Shown here one piece after another: positions 31,073 through 43,572 of a stretch of DNA of 64,000 nucleotides. Source of the stretch: Cannabis sativa. Its lineage: Eukaryota; Streptophyta; Magnoliopsida; Rosales; Cannabaceae. Each line of letters opens with the position of its first letter. Positions within the stretch are counted from its first letter, which is position 1. The position numbers and the translations under genes were made by a program. The DNA lies in NCBI RefSeq assembly GCF_029168945.1, contig NC_083606.1, forward strand, positions 124,001 through 188,000. Reading direction: 5' to 3'. The notes below the pieces were generated by a model that did no database searches, was not told the origin of the DNA, and saw nothing but the letters and a program-made list of their open reading frames with translations.

Positions 31073-34000
31073 CTAGGGAATGGTACCGCGCTTCGCGCGG
31101 TTTTTACAACAATTGAGAATTACATATGTTAAAATCATTTTTTATTCATAGTAAACTTTGTATGTTTTATGATTTAAATTCATGGTTAATTTTATAGTTG
31201 TGGTGCAATTTAAATTATTATAAAAATGAATTTGTTAGTATTTTTTTTCTCTTGATTTGAAAAAAAAATTCTTTGAACTATTACTGATGTCAAATATTCT
31301 CGATACTGAGTTGTGATCTTTCTCTTACTTTCCGTCCTATATGGTTAATATAAAACCGATATGACACATTAAATCTTAGCATATTTTAGTTATATCAATG
31401 CAATGTGTAAAATAAATAAATATTTTGTCATCTAATAGTTATAAAAAAAAAAGAAAAGAATTGTTCTCTAAATTTATTAACTTTTAAAAATTATTTAAAA
31501 TAATAAAACTCAATTATTTTTACGTGTATACATGTATAGTTAGAGCCAAAAAAAAAATATGTATATATGTATTATATCTTAATAAATAAATAAATTATAA
31601 TTTTTATTTTTAAAACTATTATACATAAGATAGTTAAAAATTATGAATTTATTATTATATTTTGAACTGTATATTATGAGTTAATAGAAAAAGTATAGAA
31701 TATGTGAAGATTAAAAAAATCAACCCATCTATATTATATAAAAGTTTTGTTGATGATTAATATTTTTATAAGTTATATTTATATTATTGATTTTGCTCCT
31801 CATTAGTGTCAATATTATGAATTGTAGATAAAAATGTTTATAAGTAATCAATTTTTCAGAAAAGATTTTTATCTATTAATTATGATATAGAGATTAAAAG
31901 CATAACTCATCAAAATTAGAAAAAAATCAAAATTTTATTAAAAAAAAAAGAAAGAAAGAAAAATATAAAGTAAAAATGATAGGATGTCACATGATTTTGC
32001 TTGGTTTTTCTTTATTATCTATATATAGATAACCTCACTTTCTATTTTATAATAATAAAAATATCATGCAAGTTTTATATTTATTTAGTTAATAATAATG
32101 TTTTAAATACATTTATAATCTCGATGAATAATTTATATATTATGTAATTTTTCATTCACTCATATTTTTTATAATATCTTTATAATACATCTAAATTATA
32201 AATAAATAAATTTATATTTATGAAAGAATTTATGTGTTTTGACCAATTACTCTTTTGGGCTACATATATTCTACAATTGATTTTTCTTATAATAATTCTA
32301 TTTTGGTCCATATATTTGATATGAATATATTTTTGTTTTTAAAAGATTTTATCAAACACCTAAATTGTATATAAATTTTTAAAAAACACATAAGAGAAAC
32401 TCATTATAATTCTATTACTCTACAAATCAACACTATTTTTTTTTTTTTAAATAAAACACCATATATCAAAATATAATATAATAAATTTATATATAAAATG
32501 ATAATATAGATAGCAAAAAAGAACAAAAATAGAGATTAATATTTATTTATATATATATATATATATTGGTTGGCGATTTTAATTGTGAAGAATCATTATT
32601 CATACTTCTCTTTGAAACGTATAATAATATTTGTATGTATAAGACAATCTCATATACGTGTATATATATTATGTCAAATACAAGAAAAATATTTACTTAT
32701 TTTAAGAAGTTTAGATTAAAATTAATTATAAATAATAATGTGATTTTTTTTCCACAAGTTATAAATACATAAAATTATAGTATAGAACATTATTCTATGA
32801 ATCTAGAGTGGCAAAAAATAAGTTTGAGACTTGATTTACTTTTTTCTTTTTATTTTATGTTACTTATAATATTTATTTTTTCAAAATTTCAAATATATAT
32901 AAATATTGTTAATTTTTTATATTGCTCTAAAACAATAAATGTGGGAGATGAAACACCTAAATATATTATTGTCAATAGCCTAATTCTCTCATTTATATTA
33001 TAAATGTTTTATTATATAATTGTTATTAAAATTACTATTAATATGATTTGAATTTTAGTTATAATACATAATAAAACTAAATTAATCCTAACATAACAAA
33101 TGAAGAGTCTCAATTATATATTAAATTTGTCTCTTCAACTAATAAATTAATTAATATTATTATTATTATTTTGAAGGAAAATTAATAATTATTATTAGTT
33201 TATATTAAATTGAAAAAATTATAAAAACCCACAAAATTAAAATATTACAGTACTATAAAAATAAAATCATCTCTTTTTATTTGAAGATTATATAGATAAA
33301 GATAGATAGATACATAAATATAGATATAAATTATATAGGAACACTTTTATAAAATTTATTTTTCAATAAGTAATTGAAAAAATATACTATATATAATTAA
33401 TAATAATTTTAAGTTGAAATATTTGTTTTAATGATGAGAATCAAATGGTCATGATTATATATCATGTACAAAAACTATATAATTTCTCATGCATAAAATA
33501 CATAATTTTATAAATACATCATCATTATTTTTAATAATTAATATATAGAAATATATTACTAATTATTAATAAAAAATAGAATAAATATTTGTGTAACAAA
33601 CTATTATTTACATCTGTAGTCTAATTTTAACATAATTTATAATATATAATAGATAATAACATTTGCATTGTCATCTAAAAAAGATAAAAAAGAAATATAC
33701 TATTAACTTATATAAATTAACATTTTTAACATATAAAATCTCATGATTAATATCTAATTATAAAATTAAAAAAAAATTACCGAATAAATAATGTGTTCTC
33801 TAACATAGGCACATAAAATTATGTCAAGGGTTCTTGTAATACTATGATCAATCAAATTGTGAGACCAAAATTAATCAAGTGCATATACACCATATTAAAA
33901 AATTAAAAGATTTCTCACTTGTATTAAAAGGCATATTGTTACTTGTGTACATATTTTAAATTTTTTTTCTATGTTGTAAAAGTTCTACAATCTCTAAACT

Positions 34001-34776
34001 TCATAAAAGTTTCACCAAAGATATTAATAAAAGAAATTATAAATGCATTAATATAAAATTTAGAATTGTAGCAAGCAAAGCTAATTGTTACTTTTTTATT
34101 CTAATCTTAATTCTCTAAAAAAAATATTTTACATAAAGTTCATAATAAAATTGAAAAATATTCATAACAATGAAAATTAAAATAAAATAATAATATTGAT
34201 TCTTATTTATAATGCAATATATAATTTTATTTTTCTCATTGACACACTATAAATACTATTTAGAATGCTATAATGTTTAAAACTATAAATCAAAGATGAG
34301 ATATATTATTTATTAGAATAGAAAGAGATGAAACTATGAATAGAAATAGAATTATCATTTTTTATTACTACTACTTAGGAAAAGAATATGATAAATACCT
34401 CAAATATTTGAAAGCAAATGAGAAGAGATGGTGATTATTTTTTTTTTCCATAAAGAGGGTTATATATACATGATATTAGTCATTTACTAATATGAATTAA
34501 CTTTTACATATTAATTATAGGAATATAAAAAGTTCTTTACAATAATTATAATAATAACAATAGTAATAATAATAATGAATGATAAAAAGTTATAAAATAT
34601 GAAAAGTCACTATATACATGCTTTAATAATAATAATAATAGTATTAATAATATGTAACTTATGTTGTGTTTCCTTTAACAAAATGTGAAAGCTTTAGAAA
34701 ATAGTAAAAATAGTTAGAAAAAAAGATAAGATGCCACCAAATATCTTTTGTGCTTTCCTTTATTTATATATATTGA
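31073..34776 (-). mobile_element. Non-autonomous Helitron
   Basis: Minus-strand 3' end: CTAG at 31073-31076, 9-base spacer, hairpin CCGCGCTTCGCGCGG (31086-31100). Minus-strand 5' end at 34776: on + it reads GTGCTTTCCTTTATTTATAT...TTGA, i.e. TCAATATATATAAATAAAGG on the minus strand. Host A on the left and T on the right fit Helitron insertion between A and T. Span 3704 bp. A second 5'-type end (TGTCACAT...TTTTCTTTATTATCTATATATAGA, about 31984-32028) lies inside, so the real unit may be about 956 bp with a second truncated element behind it. Two open frames of 68 residues (32566-32772, 32797-33003) lack recognisable domains and are not called. Confidence 0.7.
31086..31100 (-). other. Helitron 3'-terminal hairpin
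   Basis: Identical 15-base palindrome to 13860-13874, at the same distance from CTAG. Confidence 0.85.
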
Positions 34777-35543
34777 TTTTTGGGGAGAAGAGAATCAAGT
34801 TCCCCCAACCCAACCCAACCCAACTTTGACTGGACCCCAAATTTACGAGAAGAAAAAGTTGAGACTTTGAGACACTACTCAATACTCAATACTCATTCAT
34901 AATATTAACAACTACTCTTTTCTTTCTTCTTCTTCTTCATCTGATTTTCTCTGTCACAATAGCATTTGATGTTGATTTTAAACAATACCCAGTTTCTTAA
35001 ATTTCCTTTCTTTTCTTTATTATATTAAAAAAGAAAAAAAAAAACAGAGAAAAAGAAAGTCAAGGTTGGATTTTGTTTTGTTGGGATGAAATGAGAGAAA
35101 TAATGAATGTGTTTTTGTTTATGGAATCAGATTTTAGCGTGTTCATTTCATCTTCTCTGTCTCAGTCTCAGACACATTTCTGAACATCGTACATACAAAC
35201 ACCTTAAGGTATCTTTTTTCTTTCTACTATCATCATTCATATTATTATTTATGATTGTGATTGTGATTTTTCCACCATGGCTGTCATGTCCACCCCTCTT
35301 ATTATTTTTATTGGGTTTATCACAGATCTGATAACCAAGTACTAAACACACAGAAAACAAATATCAGAACAAAAAGAAAGGAAGAGTCTTTACTAAATGT
35401 CTTTGAGTTCTTCTCTCCAAAGGAAAAGAAGAAAAGCTTCAAACTTGTTTTCTGAGACAACCAATATTAAAGACAAGACAAGACAAGAGAAGAGAATATA
35501 ACTAAAACAAAACAAAGTTTGTATAAATATTTATATATATGTG
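34777..35543 (+). promoter_or_regulatory. Upstream region and probable 5' leader of the BRL gene
   Basis: Includes a CCCAA-type tandem repeat (about 34804-34822) and pyrimidine-rich tracts. A possible leader intron runs 35209-35325 (AAG/GTATCTTTTTTC to TTTATCACAG/ATCTG). The Helitron ends about 770 bp before the start codon, so the transposon abuts the promoter. No transcript evidence is available here. Confidence 0.4.
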
Positions 35544-38500
35544 ATGGGATTGTTTTGGTTGGTGCTTTTGATTGCGTTTCAGCCACTATTTATAATTTCT
35601 TCATCATCATCATCATCAAGTTCCACTAGAAGATTCTTGTCTGATCAGAAAGCAGTGGAGTTGTTGTTAAACTTTAAAAACTCATCTGTTGAGTCTGATC
35701 CTAATGGCATGTTGGTTGATTGGAAAGCTTCTTCATCCACACCCTGCTCATGGAATGGTGTTTCATGCTCATCTAATGGCTTAGTCACAGCTCTTAATCT
35801 CAGCAACGCTGGCCTCACAGGCAGTCTCAACCTCTCCCATCTAACTGTCTTGACCACTCTTAAGTATCTTTACTTACAAGGCAATTCATTCACAGCAGCT
35901 GATCTCTCTGCTTCAAATGATAAAACATCATGTGCTCTACAGGCCATTGACCTTTCCTCCAACAACATATCTGATTCTCTTCCAAAACCATCTTTCATGT
36001 TTTCATGTCAAGCTCTCTCTTATGTCAACCTATCTCGTAACTCAATCACTGGTGGAACTCTTTATGTGGGGTCTTCTTTGATGCAGCTAGACTTGTCTAG
36101 AAATCGGTTTACAGACTCGGGTTTGCTGTCTTACACTCTCTCAAACTGTCACAACTTGAATATGCTCAACTTCTCTGATAACAAGCTAAAGGGTCAATTG
36201 GGTGTTACTCTAAAGTCTTGTAAAAGTCTCTCAATTCTTGACATTTCTCATAATCTGTTGTCTGGGAAGATACCTTCTACCTTTGTTGCAGACTCTCCAC
36301 CAACTCTCAAGTACTTGGACCTTTCTTACAACAATTTTTCTGGGAAATTCTCTGATCTTGACTTTGGCAGATGTGGCAACCTCACTTGGCTCAACATGTC
36401 TAGGACAACACTTTCTGGTGCAGAGTTTCCTGTCACACTCAGCAACTGTCAGCTTCTTCAAACACTTGACCTCTCACACAATGAACTTTCCTCAGAAATT
36501 CCAGTTGGTAGCTTGGAAGTTATGAAGAACTTGAGAATACTGTCGTTGGGTGGAAATGATTTTTATGGTGAAATACCTTCTGAGCTAGGAAAGCTTTGTG
36601 GGACTCTTCAGGAACTAGATCTCTCAGCAAACAATCTCTTAGGTGAGTTGCCTTTGAGTTTTGGAACATGTTCTTCATTGACAAGTTTAAACCTTGGGAA
36701 CAATCAATTCTCTGGTGATTTCATTGTTACTGTGATTAGTAATCTTCAGAATCTGAGGTATCTCTATTTGCCATTCAATAACTTAACTGGTACAGTTCCA
36801 CTGTCTCTCACCAACTGTACTCAGCTTCAAGTGCTTGATTTAAGCTCTAATGGCTTTATTGGAACCATTCCTGAAGGATTCTGCTCCTCCTCCTCTTCTA
36901 CCTTGGAAAAGATACTTCTTTCAGACAACTTTTTGTCAGGAACTGTGCCAGTTGAGCTTGGAAAATGCAATATGTTAAGAACAATTGATCTCAGTTTCAA
37001 CAATTTGAGTGGTGAAATTCCCATAGATATTTGGAGGTTACCAAATCTTTCTGACTTGATCATGTGGGCTAATAATCTCAGTGGTGGGATCCCTGAAGGG
37101 ATTTGCATTATTGGAGGGAACATACAGATGCTAATTCTCAACAACAATCTCTTGAGTGGTACCATTCCACAGTCCATTGCCAACTGCACAAACATGATTT
37201 GGATATCACTTTCGAGCAACCGGTTTACTGGTGAAATTCCTAGTGGGATTGGAAGTCTTGTCAACCTTGCAATCTTTCAAATGGGGGATAATTTGCTCTC
37301 GGGGCAGATTCCTCACGAGCTTGGCGATTGTCGCAGCCTCATTTGGCTCGATTTGAACAGCAATCAACTCTCTGGCACTGTCCCCGCCGAGCTTGCTAAC
37401 CAGGCTGGCCTAGTGGTTCCCGGTATTGTTTCTGGCAAGCAATTTGCATTTGTGAGAAATGAGGGTGGAACAGCCTGCAGGGGAGCCGGAGGACTAGTTG
37501 AATTCGAGGGTGTTCGGCCTGAGAGACTAGAAAACTCTCCCATGGTTCACTCTTGCCCCTCAACTAGAATTTACTCTGGCATGACTGTTTATACTTTCTC
37601 CAATAATGGAAGCATGATTTATCTTGATCTTTCTTATAATTCTTTGTCTGGAACTATTCCAGCGAAACTCGGTTATATGAACTATCTCCAAGTCTTGAAT
37701 TTAGGACACAACAAGTTCAGTGGCAAGATTCCAGACAGCTTTGGAGATTTGAGAGCAGTAGGAGTTCTAGACCTCTCTCACAACAACCTTGATGGATATG
37801 TTCCGGGGTCATTAGCTACTCTATCATTTCTCAGTGACTTAGATGTCTCTAACAACAACCTGAGTGGTGCCATTCCCTCAGGAGGTCAGCTCACCACATT
37901 CCCAGCATCAAGATATGAGAACAACTCTGGTCTTTGCGGCCTTCCATTACCGCCTTGTGGATCACTACCCCGCGGATCAGCTTTGAACAGCAGAGGAAGA
38001 AGGCAATCTATGGCTGCTGGGATGATAATTGGCATTGCATTCTTTGTGATATGCATTCTCATACTAACACTAGCTCTATACCGAGTGAGGCTGCACCAGC
38101 AGAAGGAGCAACAAAGAGAGAAATACATAGAAAGCCTGCCAACCTCGGGTAGCAGCAGCTGGAAACTTTCCAGTGTTCCTGAGCCTCTAAGCATCAACAT
38201 AGCCACATTTGAGAAGCCATTACGCAAGCTTACTTTTGCTCATCTACTCGAAGCTACAAACGGTTTCAGTGCTGATAGTTTGATTGGTTCTGGTGGTTTT
38301 GGCGAGGTTTACAAAGCGCAGCTCAAAGACGGGTGTGTTGTTGCAATCAAGAAGCTTATTCAGGTAACAGGACAAGGAGACAGAGAGTTCATGGCGGAAA
38401 TGGAAACCATTGGAAAGATTAAGCACCGAAATCTAGTTCCTTTGTTGGGTTATTGTAAGATTGGTGAAGAGAGGCTTCTTGTGTATGAATACATGAAATG

Positions 38501-39179
38501 GGGTAGCTTAGAATGTGTTCTTCATGAGCAGCCTAAGGGAGTAGGCTCAACAAAACTCGGTTGGTCAGCACGAAAGAAAATCGCCATAGGATCAGCAAGA
38601 GGCCTGGCATTCCTTCACCACAGTTGCATACCTCATATCATCCACCGCGACATGAAATCAAGCAATGTACTTCTTGATGAGAATTTCGAAGCAAGAGTAT
38701 CAGATTTCGGTATGGCAAGATTGGTGAATGCTCTCGACACTCATCTCAGTGTGAGCACCTTAGCTGGAACACCAGGATATGTTCCCCCAGAGTATTACCA
38801 AAGCTTTCGGTGCACAACTAAAGGGGATGTGTACAGCTATGGTGTCATACTTCTCGAGCTTCTTTCGGGGAAAAAGCCAATAGACCCTTTCGAGTTTGGT
38901 GATGACAACAACCTTGTTGGTTGGGCAAAACAACTTCATAAAGAGAAGAGAAGCAATGCGATACTTGACAGTGAGTTGTTGAAAGAGAGTAGTTCAGGTG
39001 AGTCTGAGCTTTGCCATTATCTAAGGATTGCTTTCGAGTGCTTGGATGATAGGCCGTTAAGGCGTCCCACCATGATTCAAGTGATGGCTATGTTCAAAGA
39101 ACTTCAAGTGGATGATTCAGAGAGCAGTGACATACTTGATGGATTCTCAGTAAAAGAAACAGCCATTGATGAATCATAA
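35544..39179 (+). CDS. BRL1: BRI1-like leucine-rich repeat receptor kinase (BRL1/BRL3 type)
   Basis: Intronless gene of 1211 residues, close to the 1160-1210 usual for BRL1/BRL3. These plasma-membrane kinases bind brassinosteroids and work with BAK1-type co-receptors, mainly in vascular tissue. Order: signal peptide (about 1-20), a serine run (about 20-28), LRR N-cap with paired Cys (PCSWNGVSC), some 23-25 LRRs, the hormone-binding island (about 614-687, with [12 protein letters not shown] and [15 protein letters not shown]) before the last four LRRs, a transmembrane helix (about 823-847), and the kinase. Kinase marks: GSGGFGEV (from about 915), VAIKK (Lys about 936), [13 protein letters not shown] (Asp about 1036) and DFGMARL (about 1054): an active RD kinase. 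ATG 35544 is chosen because the frame three bases earlier is GTG. BRL1 versus BRL3 cannot be settled without a tree. Confidence 0.95.
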   Translation: MGLFWLVLLIAFQPLFIISSSSSSSSSTRRFLSDQKAVELLLNFKNSSVESDPNGMLVDWKASSSTPCSWNGVSCSSNGLVTALNLSNAGLTGSLNLSHLTVLTTLKYLYLQGNSFTAADLSASNDKTSCALQAIDLSSNNISDSLPKPSFMFSCQALSYVNLSRNSITGGTLYVGSSLMQLDLSRNRFTDSGLLSYTLSNCHNLNMLNFSDNKLKGQLGVTLKSCKSLSILDISHNLLSGKIPSTFVADSPPTLKYLDLSYNNFSGKFSDLDFGRCGNLTWLNMSRTTLSGAEFPVTLSNCQLLQTLDLSHNELSSEIPVGSLEVMKNLRILSLGGNDFYGEIPSELGKLCGTLQELDLSANNLLGELPLSFGTCSSLTSLNLGNNQFSGDFIVTVISNLQNLRYLYLPFNNLTGTVPLSLTNCTQLQVLDLSSNGFIGTIPEGFCSSSSSTLEKILLSDNFLSGTVPVELGKCNMLRTIDLSFNNLSGEIPIDIWRLPNLSDLIMWANNLSGGIPEGICIIGGNIQMLILNNNLLSGTIPQSIANCTNMIWISLSSNRFTGEIPSGIGSLVNLAIFQMGDNLLSGQIPHELGDCRSLIWLDLNSNQLSGTVPAELANQAGLVVPGIVSGKQFAFVRNEGGTACRGAGGLVEFEGVRPERLENSPMVHSCPSTRIYSGMTVYTFSNNGSMIYLDLSYNSLSGTIPAKLGYMNYLQVLNLGHNKFSGKIPDSFGDLRAVGVLDLSHNNLDGYVPGSLATLSFLSDLDVSNNNLSGAIPSGGQLTTFPASRYENNSGLCGLPLPPCGSLPRGSALNSRGRRQSMAAGMIIGIAFFVICILILTLALYRVRLHQQKEQQREKYIESLPTSGSSSWKLSSVPEPLSINIATFEKPLRKLTFAHLLEATNGFSADSLIGSGGFGEVYKAQLKDGCVVAIKKLIQVTGQGDREFMAEMETIGKIKHRNLVPLLGYCKIGEERLLVYEYMKWGSLECVLHEQPKGVGSTKLGWSARKKIAIGSARGLAFLHHSCIPHIIHRDMKSSNVLLDENFEARVSDFGMARLVNALDTHLSVSTLAGTPGYVPPEYYQSFRCTTKGDVYSYGVILLELLSGKKPIDPFEFGDDNNLVGWAKQLHKEKRSNAILDSELLKESSSGESELCHYLRIAFECLDDRPLRRPTMIQVMAMFKELQVDDSESSDILDGFSVKETAIDES

Positions 39180-40566
39180 TCAAAATCATCATGAAATCAA
39201 ATCAAATAAAAAAAATTAAAGGCAGAGGTTAGAGGTTAGAGGTTTGAGATTTGTGCAGTGTAAATAAGATGATCAATAGAGGGATAGGAAGGAAACTAGA
39301 GATTGAGTGAGTGAGTGAGTGAAATGAATTGAAAAGCAGCATTGGCATTATTACATACAAATATGGATTCATTTGTTTTTATTAAGGGTGGTGGTGGTGA
39401 TGGTGATGGTGTTTTTAGTGTTTTACTTACCTAAACACACATTGACATTGACACAAAAATGAGATTGACATTGACAAACAACAACAACAAACATAATTGT
39501 GTTATGTTTTTTGTTGTTCATACAAATCTTTCTCTCTCTCTCACTCAAAACATTTTTGTAAAGTTGTAGCATTATTATTATTATTATTACTATTGGCAAA
39601 TTCAATTTCAGTTGTTAGTTGTTGCGTTGCAAGAGGATCATGTTTTGTTTATTTATAAATATCAAATTTTCATATACATATATAGTAACCACATTTCTAG
39701 GAAGAGCAACACTCCCACTCCCATTCTTTTCTTGTTTGTATTTGGAATAATTTATTTAATTAGGAATACAAAAACAGAGAAAGTCAAAAAGGAAATAAGA
39801 AAAGAAGGAAAAGTAAAGAAATAAAGGGTGGTTTGGTTCGGTTGTCTATTATTATTATTATTATATAGTTGATATTTATTAAAGACTAATTAGCAGTTAA
39901 ATTCTCTTATTTTTAAATTTTTATACTCTATTTTATTTTTTTAGTAATATTCTCTTAAGTTTATTTTTTTTTTATAAATTTAAAGTGTTACTTTAATATC
40001 AATATTAAATACTATCTAAAAAACAAATAAAGAAAGTTAAGTGTAAAAAATTAAAATAGATTTGGCTGTAAATAACCCATTATTAAAAGAATTGAAATAT
40101 TGGGTTAGGCTGTAGGCAGGCATGTGTTGTGGGACATATTACATTTTATTATTATGATTATTATAAGTATAGGATATATAATATAGGGGTTATTATTATT
40201 AATTAGGGAATCCTAATATGTAATGTTTTGTTTTTTCTTTGGCCATAGCCACAATCTCCGCATTTTCTTCGGTCTAATCTCATAATTATAATAATAATAA
40301 TAATTAATAATAGATTAACAAATACTTGCTTTTGGATTTTGGGTGGATTTTCTTGTCTGATTCCTACTACTCTAATTAATATTTAATTTAATTCATTATT
40401 AATAATATAAAACTACTAATATTTCCCATTTCCCAACTTGTTTTGGATTTTATTTTTCTTTTTTTTTTTAATGCATCCTCATCAATGTAAAATGTGACTT
40501 CCACGACTCTTAAAATCAAAGCGTGTAGAGTAGAGTTAAGACTTAAATAGTAGAAGTAATAATTAG
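39180..40566. other. 3' flank of BRL and AT-rich spacer
   Basis: Probable 3' UTR in the first few hundred bases. A GGTGGTGGTGATGG run occurs at about 39389-39407. No further gene recognised. Confidence 0.5.
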
Positions 40567-40748
40567 AAAAAAGCTAAAAGGTACCGATAGTTTTTAGTAT
40601 ATTTTTATGTGTCAATATCGCTATAAATTTACTTAAGTATCAAGTCTTATATAGTTTAATATATTAACTTTTAAGGAATATTATTAGCCAATTATAAAGC
40701 GATATGTTTAAAGGTGTTAAACACCATTGATGCTCAATAGCAATACTC
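40567..40748 (-). mobile_element. Mutator-like MITE, family A
   Basis: Reverse-orientation copy with both ends: AAAAAGCTAAAAGGTACCGA at the left and ACACCATTGATGCTCAATAG then CAATACTC at the right. The flanks TAATAATTA and TAACAATTA give a 9-bp duplication with one mismatch. Confidence 0.7.
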
Positions 40749-40837
40749 TAACAATTAGGATATAGAATTGAAAATTTATTTAGTGGACACCATAAATGAT
40801 CATTTTGATAGACTATTTATCTGTTTCGACGTTTATA

Positions 40838-41085
40838 TTTTTTTTAGTTTTTATGATCACGTACGGTATAACTATCTAAGACTACTTATAAATTTATAGA
40901 AAATTTTGAATAATTTACAATGATGAAAATAAGATTTAAACAGTTATTTACTACGCGTCTAAGAAAAAATGATAGCGCATACAATAAAAAAAATCTTATT
41001 TTCGGTATTGTAAACTATTTAGAATTTTCTGAAAATTTACAGGTGGTCCTAAATAACTAAACATACACGATCATGAAAAAGAGAA
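40838..41085. mobile_element. MITE family B, copy 2
   Basis: Arms of about 100 bp pair: left TTTTATGATCACGTACGGTA ... ACTACTTATAAATTTATAGA ... AATGATGAAAATAAGATT; right, reverse complement, TTTCATGATCGTGTATGTTT ... ACCACCTGTAAATTTTCAGA ... AATACCGAAAATAAGATT. Non-coding. Confidence 0.7.
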
Positions 41086-41105
41086 AATAACTAAAAGGTT
41101 TTCTT

Positions 41106-41669
41106 TAGGGATGTTTGCGGTGCGAGTGGTGGGGTTGTAACATTTTTTCAAACCAAACTGCATATGCTGTTTTTGTAATTTCTCAAATCGCAATCGCACC
41201 GCGAGATCTTAAAACTGCCACTGTGAAAATACAATGTGGTGCAGTGCGATTTGAATGGTTTACACTATCATCATTATCAAACATTATATTGAAAAATTTA
41301 AAAATTAATCTAATAAAATTTGAACAATACAATATATATTATTAAAATTTTAACATCATAACATTTATTAATCATCAATTCATTATATTGAAGTGTCTCT
41401 AAAAAATAATGTAATAGACACATATATTACATATATTTAATTTTTTATGAAAAAATTAAAAATTATATGTAAAAATTAACAAATTTGTAATACATAGTGC
41501 GGTGTGATTGTAATTATTAAATTTAAAATTGCAAATTGTACCACATTGTAGAGTTTGGTAAACATGCAAACTATAACTCCACCGCAAAAAATTTTAAATC
41601 ATATTTTTATACAGTATAATATGATATTAACCGTTTATTTAATGTAAGCGATTTAATAAACACTTCTAA
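41106..41669. mobile_element. Possible hAT-like MITE rich in GCGGTGCG
   Basis: Starts TAGGGATGTTTGCGGTGCG and holds several GTGCGGTG/CGCACCGC words in both orientations (e.g. about 41193, 41498, 41579); ends near CACTTCTAA (reverse complement TTAGAAGTGTTT). The composition resembles known plant hAT MITEs. No target duplication was found, so the boundaries are uncertain. Confidence 0.35.
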
Positions 41670-42339
41670 TTTTGAAAATCTATCAAAAACTCTTTTTCAG
41701 AGGGTGTTATGTAGACTTAGTATTTATCAAAAAAAAAAATAAATAAAAATATAATACATTATACAAAATTCCGTAGTTTTGGAAATTTGAGGTATAATTA
41801 TCCCAAAGAAAATGAGCTCCAAGTACAAATGGTGGGCTATCTAGAAACTTCAAATAAAGGAGTGACCAGTGACCACCGAAGCTTGGCCCATTTGTAGACA
41901 AAGAGCAAGTGTAAGGCCCAAGCTCACTTAAGATGAAGGCCCAAACAATTACTCTGGAAGAGGAGGGAAAAGATACAGACGTGACACGTGGGAAGCGGTG
42001 AGAGTGACAAGTGGCGAAGAGAGTGAAGTTGGTAGTGACAAGTGACGACATAGATAAACTTGGTCAAACAATCCTTTTTGACTGAGTCATGGTCGTCGTC
42101 ACTAGTGGGACATGTTTTCTCTCTCTAATTAATTTTGCTTTACACAATTATTGAAAATGAAACCAAATTTATTTAAATAAAAATTCAATATTTATTTCTT
42201 GCCTAATTAATTAATTAATTAATTCATTCATTCATTTATATGTCACCCACGACGACCCCTTTCCGATACTCAATTTTTTCTTTAATTTTTTTTGGGTAAT
42301 GTTTTAATTTAAAATTTTGGATGCATTCCATTTTTATTT
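41670..42339. other. Intergenic DNA with G-box and W-box-like words
   Basis: Contains GACACGTGGG (about 41985) and TTTTTGACTGAGTC (about 42077). A 114-residue minus-strand open frame (41707-42051) has no recognisable domain or gene-like neighbours and is not called as a gene. Confidence 0.4.
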
Positions 42340-42924
42340 GGGTAAATTGCGGCAAAAATACTTAATATTTCTGATTTAATATACTTAAATACCTATTGTT
42401 TATTTTTGGTGGCAAAAATACATAATGTTACAATTCTCTTCCACCGTTACTACCACTTCCTTACTAACTCATAAATATAGACACGTGGAGGGCCTAAATG
42501 CATTACATTTATTTATTTTATTTTAAAATTTAATATTTCTTAATATAAAAAACTAATTACTTGTTTTTTTAAAAAAATAAGAGAGATGCAATACTAAATT
42601 ACCATAGCTGAGTGAACTAATGTAGTATATGGAATATGATTATCGAATTGAAGTGCCAATATCATGTGAAAATTGTTAATGAGAACACGTTTTTTTTTTA
42701 AACAAGTAGCATTTAGTTTCTGATATTAAGAATATTAAATTTTAAAATAAAATAAAATAAATGTAATGCATATGAACTCTTCACGTGTCCATATTGAGTT
42801 AACGAAAGTGGTAGTAACAGTGTAAGAGAATTGTAACATTAGGTATTTTTTCCTCCAAAAATAAACATTAGGTATTTAAGTGTATAAAATCTGAAACATT
42901 AAGTATTTATGCCGCAATTTACCC
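42340..42924. mobile_element. Mutator-like foldback MITE, family C
   Basis: 585 bp; the two arms are inverted copies over more than 200 bp each, both starting GGGTAAATTGCGGCA and sharing TTTATTTTTGG, AATGTTACAATTCTCTT, GTTACTACCACTT and ACACGTG. Flanks TTTTTATTT (42331-42339) and TTTCTATTT (42925-42933) form a 9-bp duplication with one mismatch. No coding capacity. Confidence 0.85.
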
Positions 42925-43424
42925 TTTCTATTTCTTCATCCCTATTTTCTATAATAATACATAAAATTATTAATACTATTTTAAATTTGTGTTTTGAATC
43001 TTATATTTTGTGAAAACTATTGATGAATTATTTATTTTGTTAAATAATAAATTAGATTATATATATTTTTAAAATAGTATAAAATAGTACCATGCACCTT
43101 AACAATTTTATTTTTAATATTTAACTTGAAGATAATTTTTAATACGGAGTCTAGAAAATATAATCAGCATTTTCATAATACTTATAAATTAAGTTATTAT
43201 TAAATTTTATTTTGATAAAAAAAATAACCCAGTACTATTTTATACCATTTTAAAAAATACAGAATTAAATTTATTATTTAACAAAAAAAAAAATCCAATC
43301 AATCAGTAACTTTCAACAAAAAAAAATATTACCTAATATTAGTATTAATAAAATAAGAGTCAATATATGATTCTTCCATTTGGAATTTCCAATTCATGTT
43401 CCAAACACAAAATACTCATCTACT

Positions 43425-43519
43425 TATTTCTTTATGCATGCATAAAAAATTACATGATATAATAATAACAATAATATGATTCTTTTTTCTTATTTCTTTA
43501 TGCATGCATAAAAAATTAC

Positions 43520-43567
<48 letters not shown>

Positions 43568-43572
43568 TGATT
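43425..43572. repeat. Tandem duplication with expanded AAT microsatellite
   Basis: The segment CTTATTTCTTTATGCATGCA + TAAAAAATTACAT ... AATAATATGATTCTTTTTT is present twice; in the second copy the AAT run has grown to about 15 units (about 43522-43566). Confidence 0.8.

Noticed and set aside
32566..33003. Two 68-residue open frames in the Helitron
   Set aside because: Chance frames in AT-rich DNA; no helicase or Rep motif.
41707..42051. 114-residue minus-strand open frame
   Set aside because: No domain, no family resemblance, hydrophobic low-complexity end, AT-rich surroundings.
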